Shown here: piece after piece, positions 1-7,056 of the stretch
Layout: every line of letters starts with the position of its first letter
Position numbering within the stretch: position 1 is the first letter of the stretch
Source: Thermodesulfatator sp.
GTDB taxonomy: Bacteria > Desulfobacterota > Thermodesulfobacteria > Thermodesulfobacteriales > Thermodesulfobacteriaceae
Length of the DNA: 12,295 bases
Direction of reading: 5' to 3'
NCBI GenBank assembly: GCA_026993045.1
Contig: JALWWR010000188.1
Location: 1 to 12,295, forward strand
Program-made: the position numbers and the translations under genes
The notes under the pieces: model-generated
What the model saw: the letters and a program-made list of their open reading frames with translations, nothing else
Databases searched by the model: none
What the model was told of the DNA's origin: nothing

Positions 1-2
1 AG

Positions 3-491
3 GCTAAAGAAGTCAAAGATTTCATTAAAAAACAAGAAATAAAAACCAAAATTGATCTCAAGGAAGCTATATTGTGCCAGAGTGGAGGACAAAGACTCTT
101 GCTTCCGGTGGAGGAGGTCTGTTTCCAAGGAGAGATAAAGGAGGCTTGGATCCCCTATTTAAAACAGGGGCTGTTTCCTTTAAAACTTTTAAAGGGACAA
201 GGACTTCTAGCCCGCTGGTGGGGCAAAATTGGCCCCCAGCTAAAAGGAGAGCTTAGACAAAAAAGCGAACAGGAATTAAAGGCCCTAGAGATCAAGACCA
301 ACAAGATTTGGGAGAAGGAAAAATACCTCTTGATCGTCTGGAAAAAACAAAAGGGTCTCGCCATCTTGGCCGAAGATTTCAAATTGGTGTCCCTTACCTT
401 TGAAGATTGGTATCCGGCGCCGGAACCTTTTTTGGCCAAAACCTCTATAGAAGGTCAAGAAGCCTATCTCTTCTCCGTAAATCCAGGTTAG
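3..491 (+). CDS. Partial small protein, possibly a divergent CheW-like domain (5' end missing)
   Basis: The frame is open from the left edge to the TAG at 489-491, so the true start lies outside the window. A TTG at 72 could be read as a start, but the reading frame continues upstream of it with a Lys/Glu-rich stretch, so I treat the gene as 5'-truncated. About 162 residues are visible. The segment reading GGQRLLLPVEEV resembles the first strands of CheW-like domains (residue pattern 'G-x-R-hydrophobic-x-LP-x-x-x-V'). A later hydrophobic strand, KYLLIVW, followed by a Leu/Ile-rich stretch and an acidic 'LTFEDWYPAPEP' segment could match the second half of that fold. The usual conserved glycines of CheW are mostly absent, so the assignment is weak. 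It lies 10 bases upstream of the pilus-type ATPase on the same strand and is probably co-transcribed with it. No transmembrane segment is visible. Confidence 0.5.
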   Translation, partial: AKEVKDFIKKQEIKTKIDLKEAILCQSGGQRLLLPVEEVCFQGEIKEAWIPYLKQGLFPLKLLKGQGLLARWWGKIGPQLKGELRQKSEQELKALEIKTNKIWEKEKYLLIVWKKQKGLAILAEDFKLVSLTFEDWYPAPEPFLAKTSIEGQEAYLFSVNPG

Positions 492-495
492 GTGG
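490..495 (+). promoter_or_regulatory. Ribosome binding site for the pilus ATPase gene
   Basis: AGGTGG lies six bases before the ATG at 502 and overlaps the stop codon of the preceding gene. It supports ATG 502 as the start, and suggests the two genes are translated from one message. Confidence 0.6.
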
Positions 496-501
496 AACTC
501 T

Positions 502-2811
502 ATGGAGAAAGGGTTTAGGTCACAGATAGAGAAAAAATTGAAAGAAGCGGAATTATATGTCAAGCAGGGGCTTATCGATGAAGCCCTGAGTCTTTACCAA
601 GAGGTAAAAAAACTTTTGGGGCCTCAAGCCGACGGGCTAAAAAGGGAAGTCCAAAAGAGAATCCTGGAGCTAGAGGCCTTAAGGGGGGCCTTTTCAGAAA
701 AAGGCTCTCAAATCTCTCAAGAAGAAAGATTGCAGAAGGCCATAATCTTAAAAGAAGCAGCCTTTTATCACCAAGCCCTCAAGATCTTTGAAAAGTTGCT
801 AGAAGAAGGTTACAAAACCCTCGAATTGTACCGCCACCTTGCGGATTGCCTGGCCCGTTTGGGACACTTCGAAAAAGCGGCGCACTTATTAAAACAAGGG
901 CTCCGTGAATTTCCTATCACGGAAGAAAACCGACTTGAGATCATAAATCTCAAAAAACAACTGGCTGATTATTTGGAAAAAGCTTATGAGTTTGACGAAG
1001 CTCTAGAGATATATAAACAGTTAATTGAGGTGGCTGAAGATAAAGAAGAAATCAAAGAAAAGGTAGAATTTTTAAGTCTTATAACTACTCACTGTCGCAG
1101 GTTAAAGTTTTTATTAAAAGAGAAAATCATAACTCCTTCCATGTGCAAAGAAGCCGTAGAAATTGCTAAAGAAAGCGGAAACAGCATTGAACACATATTA
1201 ATCGAAAAATTTAAAGTACCAAAGACTAAGATAGGAGAAGCTCTGTCAAGGTTTTATAATTGTGAATTCCTAAGTATAGATACTACTTTTGAGTATATAA
1301 AGCCCAAATGTTTGGAAGGAGTCAAGGAACACTTCCTAAAACAGACATTGATCGTACCCCTTGAAAGAGAAGGAAAGATCCTCCTTCTTACCGATGATCC
1401 TTTCAATTTAGAGCATTTGGAACAGGCCCGAAAGATCCTAAATCTCAAAGATTTTGAGATCGCGGTAGGGATTAAAGAAGACATCCTGAAACTTATAGAT
1501 ATCTATTACGGACGTCTGAGCGGAGTGGAGATCCCTAAAGGGCTAGAGGAACTGGAGCTGGTAGAAGAAGAGGCCCCAGAAGAAGAGGAAGAGGCTCTCC
1601 CCGAAGACCAGGAAAGCGTAGTAGTTCAGTTGGCCAATTACCTTTTGGAGGAGGCCTATCATCGGGGGGCCTCGGATATTCATATCGAGAGTCTCACCGG
1701 ACGCCGAGGGGCTCAAATCCGTTTCCGGATTGATGGGGAATGTATCCCCTTTCAAACCATACCCTACGCTATGAAACGCCCCCTGGTCTCGCGTTACAAG
1801 ATTATGGCCGGACTTGACATTGCGGAAAAACGCCTGCCTCAGGACGGAAAGATCAAGTTCCGCACCCGAACCGGACAGGTCTTTGAAGTCCGGGTGGCTA
1901 CCATCCCCACCATTGAAAATAACGAAGACGTGGTAATGCGGATTTTAGGAGGAGTCCAAGCCCGGACTTTGGAAGAAATCGGTCTAAGAACCGAGGTCCT
2001 AGAACAGCTCAAAAAACTTTTGGAAATGCCCTATGGCTTGATCTTAGTGGTGGGGCCTACGGGCTCAGGTAAGACCACCACCTTGCACGCCGCCTTACAT
2101 TATATCAACCGACCCAACAAAAAGATATGGACTGCGGAAGACCCAGTAGAGATCGTGCAAGAAGGGCTGCGCCAGGTTCAAGTCAAACCCAAGATCGGCC
2201 TTACCTTCGCCCGGGTGCTTCGGGCCTTCTTGCGAGCCGATCCCGACATCATCATGATCGGAGAGACCCGGGACGAAGAGACGGCCCACACCCTGATAGA
2301 GGCCTCCCTTACAGGGCACCTGGTATTCTCTACCCTCCATACTAACAGCGCCCCTGAGACTGTGACCCGGCTCCTGGGGATGGGAATCGACCCCTACAAC
2401 TTTGCCGATGCCCTTCTAGGCATCTTGGCTCAACGGCTGGCCAAGAGGCTCTGCCCGGAGTGTAAAGAACCTTACCGGCCTTCCGATAGAGACCTAGAGG
2501 AGCTTATCTTCGAATATGGTGAACACCCTATCCATCCCTTAACTGAGGAGATGGTCCGGGAAGCCACCCTTTACCGCCCGGTGGGTTGTATGCACTGTAA
2601 CCATACCGGGTACCGGGGCCGCATAGCCATTCATGAACTTTTAATCCCCAACGATCCTCTGCGGGAACTCATTATTAAGGCCGCTCCGGTACATGAAATC
2701 CGAGAGGCGGCCATGCAAAACGGCATGTACACTTTGAAACAGGACGGAATCCTAAAAGTCTTGGCCGGAGAGACCGACCTCAAACAGGTCCGCGCCGTAT
2801 GCGTACGTTAA
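502..2811 (+). CDS. PilB/GspE-family type IV pilus or type II secretion ATPase with TPR-like and MshEN N-terminal regions
   Basis: This is a hexameric cytoplasmic assembly ATPase that would power extension of a type IV pilus or a type II secretion pseudopilus. Residues 1-190 contain about four helix-turn-helix units of TPR character (for example near 15-39 and 160-180, with 'DEAL-x-x-Y/I-Y' patterns). Residues 198-345 look like an MshEN (GSPII_E N-terminal) domain, the module that binds c-di-GMP in MshE. Residues 349-372 are a Glu-rich linker. The catalytic core follows: GASDIHIE (389-396), Walker A GPTGSGKT (518-525), Asp box EDPVE (546-550), Walker B DPDIIMIGE (581, Glu588), and the His box with His606 and His613. 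A zinc-type four-cysteine set sits at 651, 654, 696 and 699; this favours PilB/GspE over PilT. At 769 residues it is about 200 longer than typical PilB because of the TPR part. No pilC, pilT or pilin gene is adjacent, so pilus versus secretion use is open. Confidence 0.93.
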   Translation: MEKGFRSQIEKKLKEAELYVKQGLIDEALSLYQEVKKLLGPQADGLKREVQKRILELEALRGAFSEKGSQISQEERLQKAIILKEAAFYHQALKIFEKLLEEGYKTLELYRHLADCLARLGHFEKAAHLLKQGLREFPITEENRLEIINLKKQLADYLEKAYEFDEALEIYKQLIEVAEDKEEIKEKVEFLSLITTHCRRLKFLLKEKIITPSMCKEAVEIAKESGNSIEHILIEKFKVPKTKIGEALSRFYNCEFLSIDTTFEYIKPKCLEGVKEHFLKQTLIVPLEREGKILLLTDDPFNLEHLEQARKILNLKDFEIAVGIKEDILKLIDIYYGRLSGVEIPKGLEELELVEEEAPEEEEEALPEDQESVVVQLANYLLEEAYHRGASDIHIESLTGRRGAQIRFRIDGECIPFQTIPYAMKRPLVSRYKIMAGLDIAEKRLPQDGKIKFRTRTGQVFEVRVATIPTIENNEDVVMRILGGVQARTLEEIGLRTEVLEQLKKLLEMPYGLILVVGPTGSGKTTTLHAALHYINRPNKKIWTAEDPVEIVQEGLRQVQVKPKIGLTFARVLRAFLRADPDIIMIGETRDEETAHTLIEASLTGHLVFSTLHTNSAPETVTRLLGMGIDPYNFADALLGILAQRLAKRLCPECKEPYRPSDRDLEELIFEYGEHPIHPLTEEMVREATLYRPVGCMHCNHTGYRGRIAIHELLIPNDPLRELIIKAAPVHEIREAAMQNGMYTLKQDGILKVLAGETDLKQVRAVCVR

Positions 2812-3731
2812 AATTGGCGGAGCTTTTCTAGCAAAGCTTTTTCAACGGCGTATACGTAAGGTTTGCCGGAGACTTTTACCAGATACCCTTCTTTGGGGCC
2901 GGGAGCCACTAAAAGGGTGACCTCTTTATAGGCGGTCTTTATTTCTAGCCGCCCCTTCTCCTGAGAGAAGGCCTTAGGGGCCACCACTTCCTGGGCCACC
3001 AGCGGAAAGAGCGCCCTTAGTTTTTCTTCCGCTTTAGGAAAAGGGCTCTCGGAAGTCTTTTTTAAGATCTTCCAGCCCTCCGCAGTCTTTTTCAGCTGCC
3101 AGAGGCGCTTTCCCTGCCAGTAAAAAGCCAGTTCCTTTAGATCAGCCAGGGGGGCGCTCCAGATCTCAAGGTCCACCCAGGGTTTCACCGAAGGGGCGGC
3201 GGGCTTTTCTTTCCAGATTTCGAAGCGAGAAAGGAGGTTTTGATAAACCAGATAAACCTTGGGGGAAGATTTTACCCGGATAAAGTTGGTCTCCCAAGCC
3301 GGTCCTCGTTTGCCTACATAAAGATAAAAGACTTCCTGAGAACCTTGGTATCCCTTTAAATGTAAGGCCTGATCCGGAGTGAGGGCAAACCTGGGCCAGA
3401 GCTCTTTTTGAGCGGCCCGCTCCTCCCCCACTAGCTGACTTAGATCCCCCAGGAAATCCTCCACCGAGGAGGCCCGCGCCGGCAAGGGGTAGTCCTTGTC
3501 TCCGGTCTTTATTTGCCATTCTCCGTCCAGACGTCTGAAGACCAGTTTTTGGGTCTGGTTTCCTCCCCAGAATACTTCCCAGCGGTCTACCTCTTTCCAG
3601 GAATCTTTCCCTAGCCGGACCCAGAGGGCCTCGGTCACTCCAGGAGGCCGGGCCGAGCGTTGCAGAATAAAATAGATCAGAGAGACAAAGACCAAGAGCC
3701 CCGTCAAAAGAAAGAGGTTACGACGGCTCAT
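2808..3731 (-). CDS. DUF4340-domain membrane-anchored protein, third gene of the GldAFG-like ABC cassette
   Basis: The 307-residue protein starts with a short basic stretch and one membrane helix (about residues 5-24). The rest is predicted outside the cytoplasm. It is rich in beta-strand patterns with repeated aromatic residues ('DGEW-x-I' near residue 70, 'YLYVGKRG', 'VYLVYQNLL'), which fits the DUF4340 family. That family is regularly encoded beside GldG-like ABC transporter genes, and its biochemical function is not known. The ATG at 3731 lies one base after the TGA of the permease/GldG gene and has a GGAGC ribosome site seven bases before it, so translation is probably coupled. The stop at 2808-2810 overlaps the stop of the convergent pilus ATPase gene. 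I infer that it is the extracytoplasmic partner of the ABC system. Family assignment rests on context as well as on the sequence pattern. Confidence 0.78.
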   Translation of the reverse strand: MSRRNLFLLTGLLVFVSLIYFILQRSARPPGVTEALWVRLGKDSWKEVDRWEVFWGGNQTQKLVFRRLDGEWQIKTGDKDYPLPARASSVEDFLGDLSQLVGEERAAQKELWPRFALTPDQALHLKGYQGSQEVFYLYVGKRGPAWETNFIRVKSSPKVYLVYQNLLSRFEIWKEKPAAPSVKPWVDLEIWSAPLADLKELAFYWQGKRLWQLKKTAEGWKILKKTSESPFPKAEEKLRALFPLVAQEVVAPKAFSQEKGRLEIKTAYKEVTLLVAPGPKEGYLVKVSGKPYVYAVEKALLEKLRQF

Positions 3732-3732
3732 C

Positions 3733-6099
3733 TCAGCTCCTTTCAGCCAACCTTTGGTGTCTTTTCCAGCGACGCAAGGCCACCCCCGCCCCCAAGAGGA
3801 CCCAGAAGAGGACGGGCCCTAAAACCACCAAAACCTTCCAGAACAGCTTATAGGAAGCGGGAAGCTCCGGGATGTACCGTACCGGTTTTAATTTGGCTCT
3901 CAGAGAAAGGAGCTCTCCCCCCAGGGCCAAAGCTTCTCCCAAGTTGGCCAAAAAGAGGGCGTTATCAAAGATAGGGATGATGCCGTCGGCAAACATGGCC
4001 GAGGAGCCCACCACCACCAGTTTGCCAGGAGCCGGGGGGACTTCAGCCTGGTCCTGGGTGGCGTTATCCGAGCTGGTTTGGTTATCCGAGCCTTGAGGCC
4101 AGGGAGGGGCCTTGTCCCCAAAGGGAAGGGGAAAAGAGCCTTCCAAAAGGACCGCCAGGGGAAAACGAGAAAGTTTGGCCCCCGGCTTGAGATCCTTTTC
4201 CCCCAAGGCCCCTAAGCCCTCTTTCTGGGCCCAGGCATGAGGGCTTGAGAAAAAGAGGACCTCGGCCTTTAAGGAAGAAGCTCTCTCTTTTTCTACTTCC
4301 AAGGGGCTTCCCCAGAGATAAAGCAAGGCCGAAAGGCCGTGAAGCACCGCTAGTTCCTGATTCATTTGAGAGGGAAGGATCTGGACCTGCATGGGGAAGT
4401 TTACCGGGATCCGGACCAGGGCCTTAAATAGCCCCATCTCCCTTTCTTGGGAAACGGCCATGGTGACGCTCTGGAGATCAAACAGGGTCTTTTCTTGGAT
4501 CTGGACCCCATAAGTCTCAAGGAGTTGGTTTAGGGATAAGTCTTGAGGAAGAGGAGAGGCTAGGATTTCCCCCTGAGGGCCGGGACTATAAGAGAAGGAG
4601 GCCGCAGAGGCCGCGACCAAGACCGACCCCCCTCGGTGTAGAAAGGCCCCGATTTCATAAAGTTGGCGTTGGTTAAGCTTTCCAGGAGAAAACAAGACCA
4701 AGAGCTTGGTCTTTGGGGGAAGGGGATTGTTTCGATCCAGAGGCTGAGTCCGCACCTCAAGCCCCAAGGACTCTAGGATCTCTTTAGCGGTATGATAGCT
4801 GCCAGAAAGAAAGGAATTGGTTTGATAAAAGACCACTAAAGGCTTTTCCTTAAGGGTGAGTTTATAGATCCGGGAGCTGAGATCATATTCCAGGGTGGAA
4901 AGACTTTCAGGCACCACCTGAGGGATCACCTCTTCGGGCCGGTCTAAATAAGAGAGAGTGATGGAACTATAGACCTTTCGGACGCTTACCTTGTCTTTTT
5001 CTACTATCTGTACCGCAAAAGGTTCCACCCCTTTTTCACGCAGTTTTTGTAAGAGCTCCGGGTTACGGGTGGGGTCTACGATCTGATAGCGAAATTTGGG
5101 ACTGAGGGAGGCAAACTCGGAAAGCAAGGCCTCCACCTCCGCCGCCAGGTGTCGCATAGAAGGGGGAAGGCTCTGGGGAGAGGACACGAAATAGGTGGCC
5201 CGTAAGGGGGCCTCAAGCCGGTTAAGGATCTTCCGACTCACCGGGGAGATGGTATAAAGTTTTTCTTCCGTAAGATCTAGGCGGGGTAAATGGACCTGAG
5301 CCAAAAGGGCGTTTGAGACCACCGCCAGACCCAGGAGCAAGACTGTAAGGGGATAAAAGAAGCGGCGGTGGGCGTAACGTAAAAAACCAAAGATGACGTA
5401 ATAAGTAAGGAGCAAGAAGACCACGGCGTAAAGAGAAAAAAACAAGATATCTCGGAGAGGGAGGACCCCTTTAAGGAAACTTTGAAAGTGAGGAAAAAGT
5501 CCGAAGGCCTCCCGCAAGAAAGCCCCTACCCCGGGCAGCCAGCTCTCTAGCGAAGAACTCACCAAATTGGTGCCTAGCAGAATAGCAGCCAAGCCTACTA
5601 CTAAGGTCAAGATGAAGGCCGCGATTTGATCCGCAAAAAGGGAAGAGAGGAAGCCCCCCAAAGCGATGTAGAAAGCCAGCAAAAAGGCGGCCCCAATATA
5701 AGAAGCCAAAAGGGCTCCACCATCCGGATCCCCTAAAACCCCTAGCATAAAAGGAATTACCAAGGTCCCTGAAAGGACGATTAAAGCGAAAAGGTAGGTG
5801 CCCAGGAATTTACCTCCTACCAAGGCCCAGGGAGAGATGGGAAGGCTTAAGAGGAGCTCCAAGGTACCACTTTTGCGCTCCTCGGCCCAAAGACGCATGG
5901 TCAGGGCGGAGGCGAAGACCAAAAGGATCACCGGAAAAGGCTCAAAAAAGGCCCGCATATCGCAGACCCGGGCCAGGAAAAAGGTGTTCATATAAAGACC
6001 GTTCACCACCAACAAAAAGACCACCCCAAAGATGTAGGCCATAGGGGAACGGAAATAGGCCCCTAATTCCTTACGAAAGACGGTCACGAGACCCCGCAT
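3733..6099 (-). CDS. Fused ABC-2 permease (GldF-like) and GldG-like extracytoplasmic domain protein
   Basis: This 788-residue protein joins two parts that are separate proteins, GldF and GldG, in the Bacteroidota gliding system. Residues 1-245 are an ABC-2 type permease with about six membrane helices (near 21-42, 53-70, 97-120, 133-155, 161-180, 217-240). It has the typical 'W-x-EE-x-x-x-G-T-L-E-x-L-L-x-L-P' coupling helix at 71-87. A further helix near 247-268 leads into the GldG part, marked by DLTEEKLYTISP (275-286), by the 'TLEYDLSSRIYKL' segment (402-414), and by a late 'VVVGSSAMFADG' motif (695-706). A C-terminal helix (about 751-775) followed by basic residues returns the chain to the cytoplasm. 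The start ATG lies within the ATPase gene, 29 bases before that gene ends, with GGAGG at 6106-6110 supporting it. The substrate is unknown. Confidence 0.9.
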   Translation of the reverse strand: MRGLVTVFRKELGAYFRSPMAYIFGVVFLLVVNGLYMNTFFLARVCDMRAFFEPFPVILLVFASALTMRLWAEERKSGTLELLLSLPISPWALVGGKFLGTYLFALIVLSGTLVIPFMLGVLGDPDGGALLASYIGAAFLLAFYIALGGFLSSLFADQIAAFILTLVVGLAAILLGTNLVSSSLESWLPGVGAFLREAFGLFPHFQSFLKGVLPLRDILFFSLYAVVFLLLTYYVIFGFLRYAHRRFFYPLTVLLLGLAVVSNALLAQVHLPRLDLTEEKLYTISPVSRKILNRLEAPLRATYFVSSPQSLPPSMRHLAAEVEALLSEFASLSPKFRYQIVDPTRNPELLQKLREKGVEPFAVQIVEKDKVSVRKVYSSITLSYLDRPEEVIPQVVPESLSTLEYDLSSRIYKLTLKEKPLVVFYQTNSFLSGSYHTAKEILESLGLEVRTQPLDRNNPLPPKTKLLVLFSPGKLNQRQLYEIGAFLHRGGSVLVAASAASFSYSPGPQGEILASPLPQDLSLNQLLETYGVQIQEKTLFDLQSVTMAVSQEREMGLFKALVRIPVNFPMQVQILPSQMNQELAVLHGLSALLYLWGSPLEVEKERASSLKAEVLFFSSPHAWAQKEGLGALGEKDLKPGAKLSRFPLAVLLEGSFPLPFGDKAPPWPQGSDNQTSSDNATQDQAEVPPAPGKLVVVGSSAMFADGIIPIFDNALFLANLGEALALGGELLSLRAKLKPVRYIPELPASYKLFWKVLVVLGPVLFWVLLGAGVALRRWKRHQRLAERS
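4054..4089 (-). repeat. Imperfect 18-base tandem duplication in the GldG-like part
   Basis: Two adjacent 18-base units (4072-4089 and 4054-4071 on the coding strand) encode SDNQTS then SDNATQ, residues 671-682. The ten bases GTTATCCGAG on the + strand recur exactly 18 bases apart. The stretch is polar, lacks hydrophobic residues, and is followed by a Pro-rich segment, so it probably forms a flexible surface loop. It looks like replication slippage that kept the frame. Confidence 0.6.
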
Positions 6100-7000
6100 C
6101 CTTTTCCTCCACCAACTGCAGAAAGATCTCCTCTAGAGAAAGGGTCTCCCGAAAGGCCTCTTCCACCTTAAGGCCTTCAGCACAAAGGCGACACAAGACT
6201 TCCGAAGGCGTTCCTTCCACCACCAATTGATATTCCCGCTCTGAAAGGGCCCGGACCTCTTTCACCCCCGGGAAAGGAGTCAGTTCCTGAGGCGGTCTTT
6301 CTTTAAGGCGGATCCTGTAGACCGGTTGAGGGTAAACCTGGGCATAGATCTCTTCCTGGGTCCCGTAAGCCACTTGACGCCCCTGGTTAAGGATAAGAAT
6401 CCGGTGGGCCAAGGCCTCTACTTCTTGGAGGATATGAGAAGAAAAAATTATCGCTTTCTCCGAAGCCAGCTCTTGGATCAAGCGACGGACCTCGGTGATC
6501 TGCAAGGGATCGAGGCCAGAAGTAGGTTCGTCCAAGATCAAGATCGGAGGGTCATGGATCAAGGCTTGGGCCAAGCCTACCCTTTGGCGGTACCCTTTAG
6601 AGAGGGTGCCAATGGGTTTAAAAAAGACTGGGGCCAGCTGGCAAGTCTCCGTCACCCACTCCAGACGCTTCTTTCTCTCAGAGGCTGCAAGCCCCCGGGC
6701 CCGGGCTACGAAATCTAGATATTCCTTAACCTCCATATCGTTATAAAGCGGAGGATTTTCCGGAAGATAACCCAAAAAGGACCGGGCCTTCTGAGGTTCC
6801 TGCAAGATATCCACTCCGTTCAGACGAGCCGTTCCCCGGGTGGGGACTAGCTGGGTGGAAAGGATCCGAAGGACCGTAGTCTTTCCGGCTCCATTGGGGC
6901 CTAAAAGGCCCAGGATCTCCCCTTTTGAAACCGAAAAAGAGAGATCTCTGACCGCCGGGAAGGAACCATAATACATGTTAAGGCCTTGGGCCTCAATCAT
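6071..7000 (-). CDS. GldA-like ABC transporter ATPase
   Basis: The 309-residue protein is a complete ABC ATPase of the ABC-2 exporter type. It has Walker A GPNGAGKT (34-41), the GYLPENPPLY segment (77-86) where GldA-type proteins carry Glu at the Q-loop, signature LSKGY (133-137), Walker B ILILDEP with Asp157 and Glu158, the D-loop SGLDP, and the switch His189 in SSHIL. Residues 230-305 form the extra C-terminal region common in this subgroup. It would drive the permease encoded immediately downstream, which overlaps it by 29 bases, and sit on the inner face of the cytoplasmic membrane. The ATG at 7000 has a GGGGAGG ribosome site about six bases upstream. The subgroup is close to GldA, NodI and CcmA types; the GldG partner argues for GldA. 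Substrate and direction cannot be read from the sequence. Confidence 0.93.
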   Translation of the reverse strand: MIEAQGLNMYYGSFPAVRDLSFSVSKGEILGLLGPNGAGKTTVLRILSTQLVPTRGTARLNGVDILQEPQKARSFLGYLPENPPLYNDMEVKEYLDFVARARGLAASERKKRLEWVTETCQLAPVFFKPIGTLSKGYRQRVGLAQALIHDPPILILDEPTSGLDPLQITEVRRLIQELASEKAIIFSSHILQEVEALAHRILILNQGRQVAYGTQEEIYAQVYPQPVYRIRLKERPPQELTPFPGVKEVRALSEREYQLVVEGTPSEVLCRLCAEGLKVEEAFRETLSLEEIFLQLVEEKDAGSRDRLS

Positions 7001-7019
7001 GGAAGCCTCCCCTTGCAGT

Positions 7020-7056
7020 CGGCAAAAATATATAACTACCCCTTAAGCAAATGCAA
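7020..7056 (-). promoter_or_regulatory. Candidate sigma-70-type promoter for the ABC cassette
   Basis: On the - strand, TATATT at 7032-7027 (five of six matches to TATAAT) is preceded after 18 bases by TTGCAT at 7056-7051 (three of six matches to TTGACA). Transcription would begin near 7020 and give a leader of about 20 bases with the ribosome site GGGGAGG, like the ribBA promoter in this window. The -35 element lies in the 3' end of the methyltransferase gene. The weak -35 keeps confidence low. Confidence 0.4.

Noticed and set aside
2821..2842. Hairpin AGCTTT/AAAGCT followed by four T after the pilus ATPase stop
   Set aside because: The stem has six pairs, only two of them G-C, and lies inside the DUF4340 coding region. 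It is too weak for a convincing terminator, above all in a probable thermophile.
3660..3974. Open frame on the + strand, about 104 codons, Pro- and Arg-rich
   Set aside because: It lies opposite the start of the DUF4340 gene and the end of the permease/GldG gene. Its composition is that of an antisense shadow, with no ribosome site or family resemblance.
6326..6718. Open frame on the + strand, about 130 codons
   Set aside because: It is antisense to the conserved core of the ABC ATPase gene, which explains its openness.
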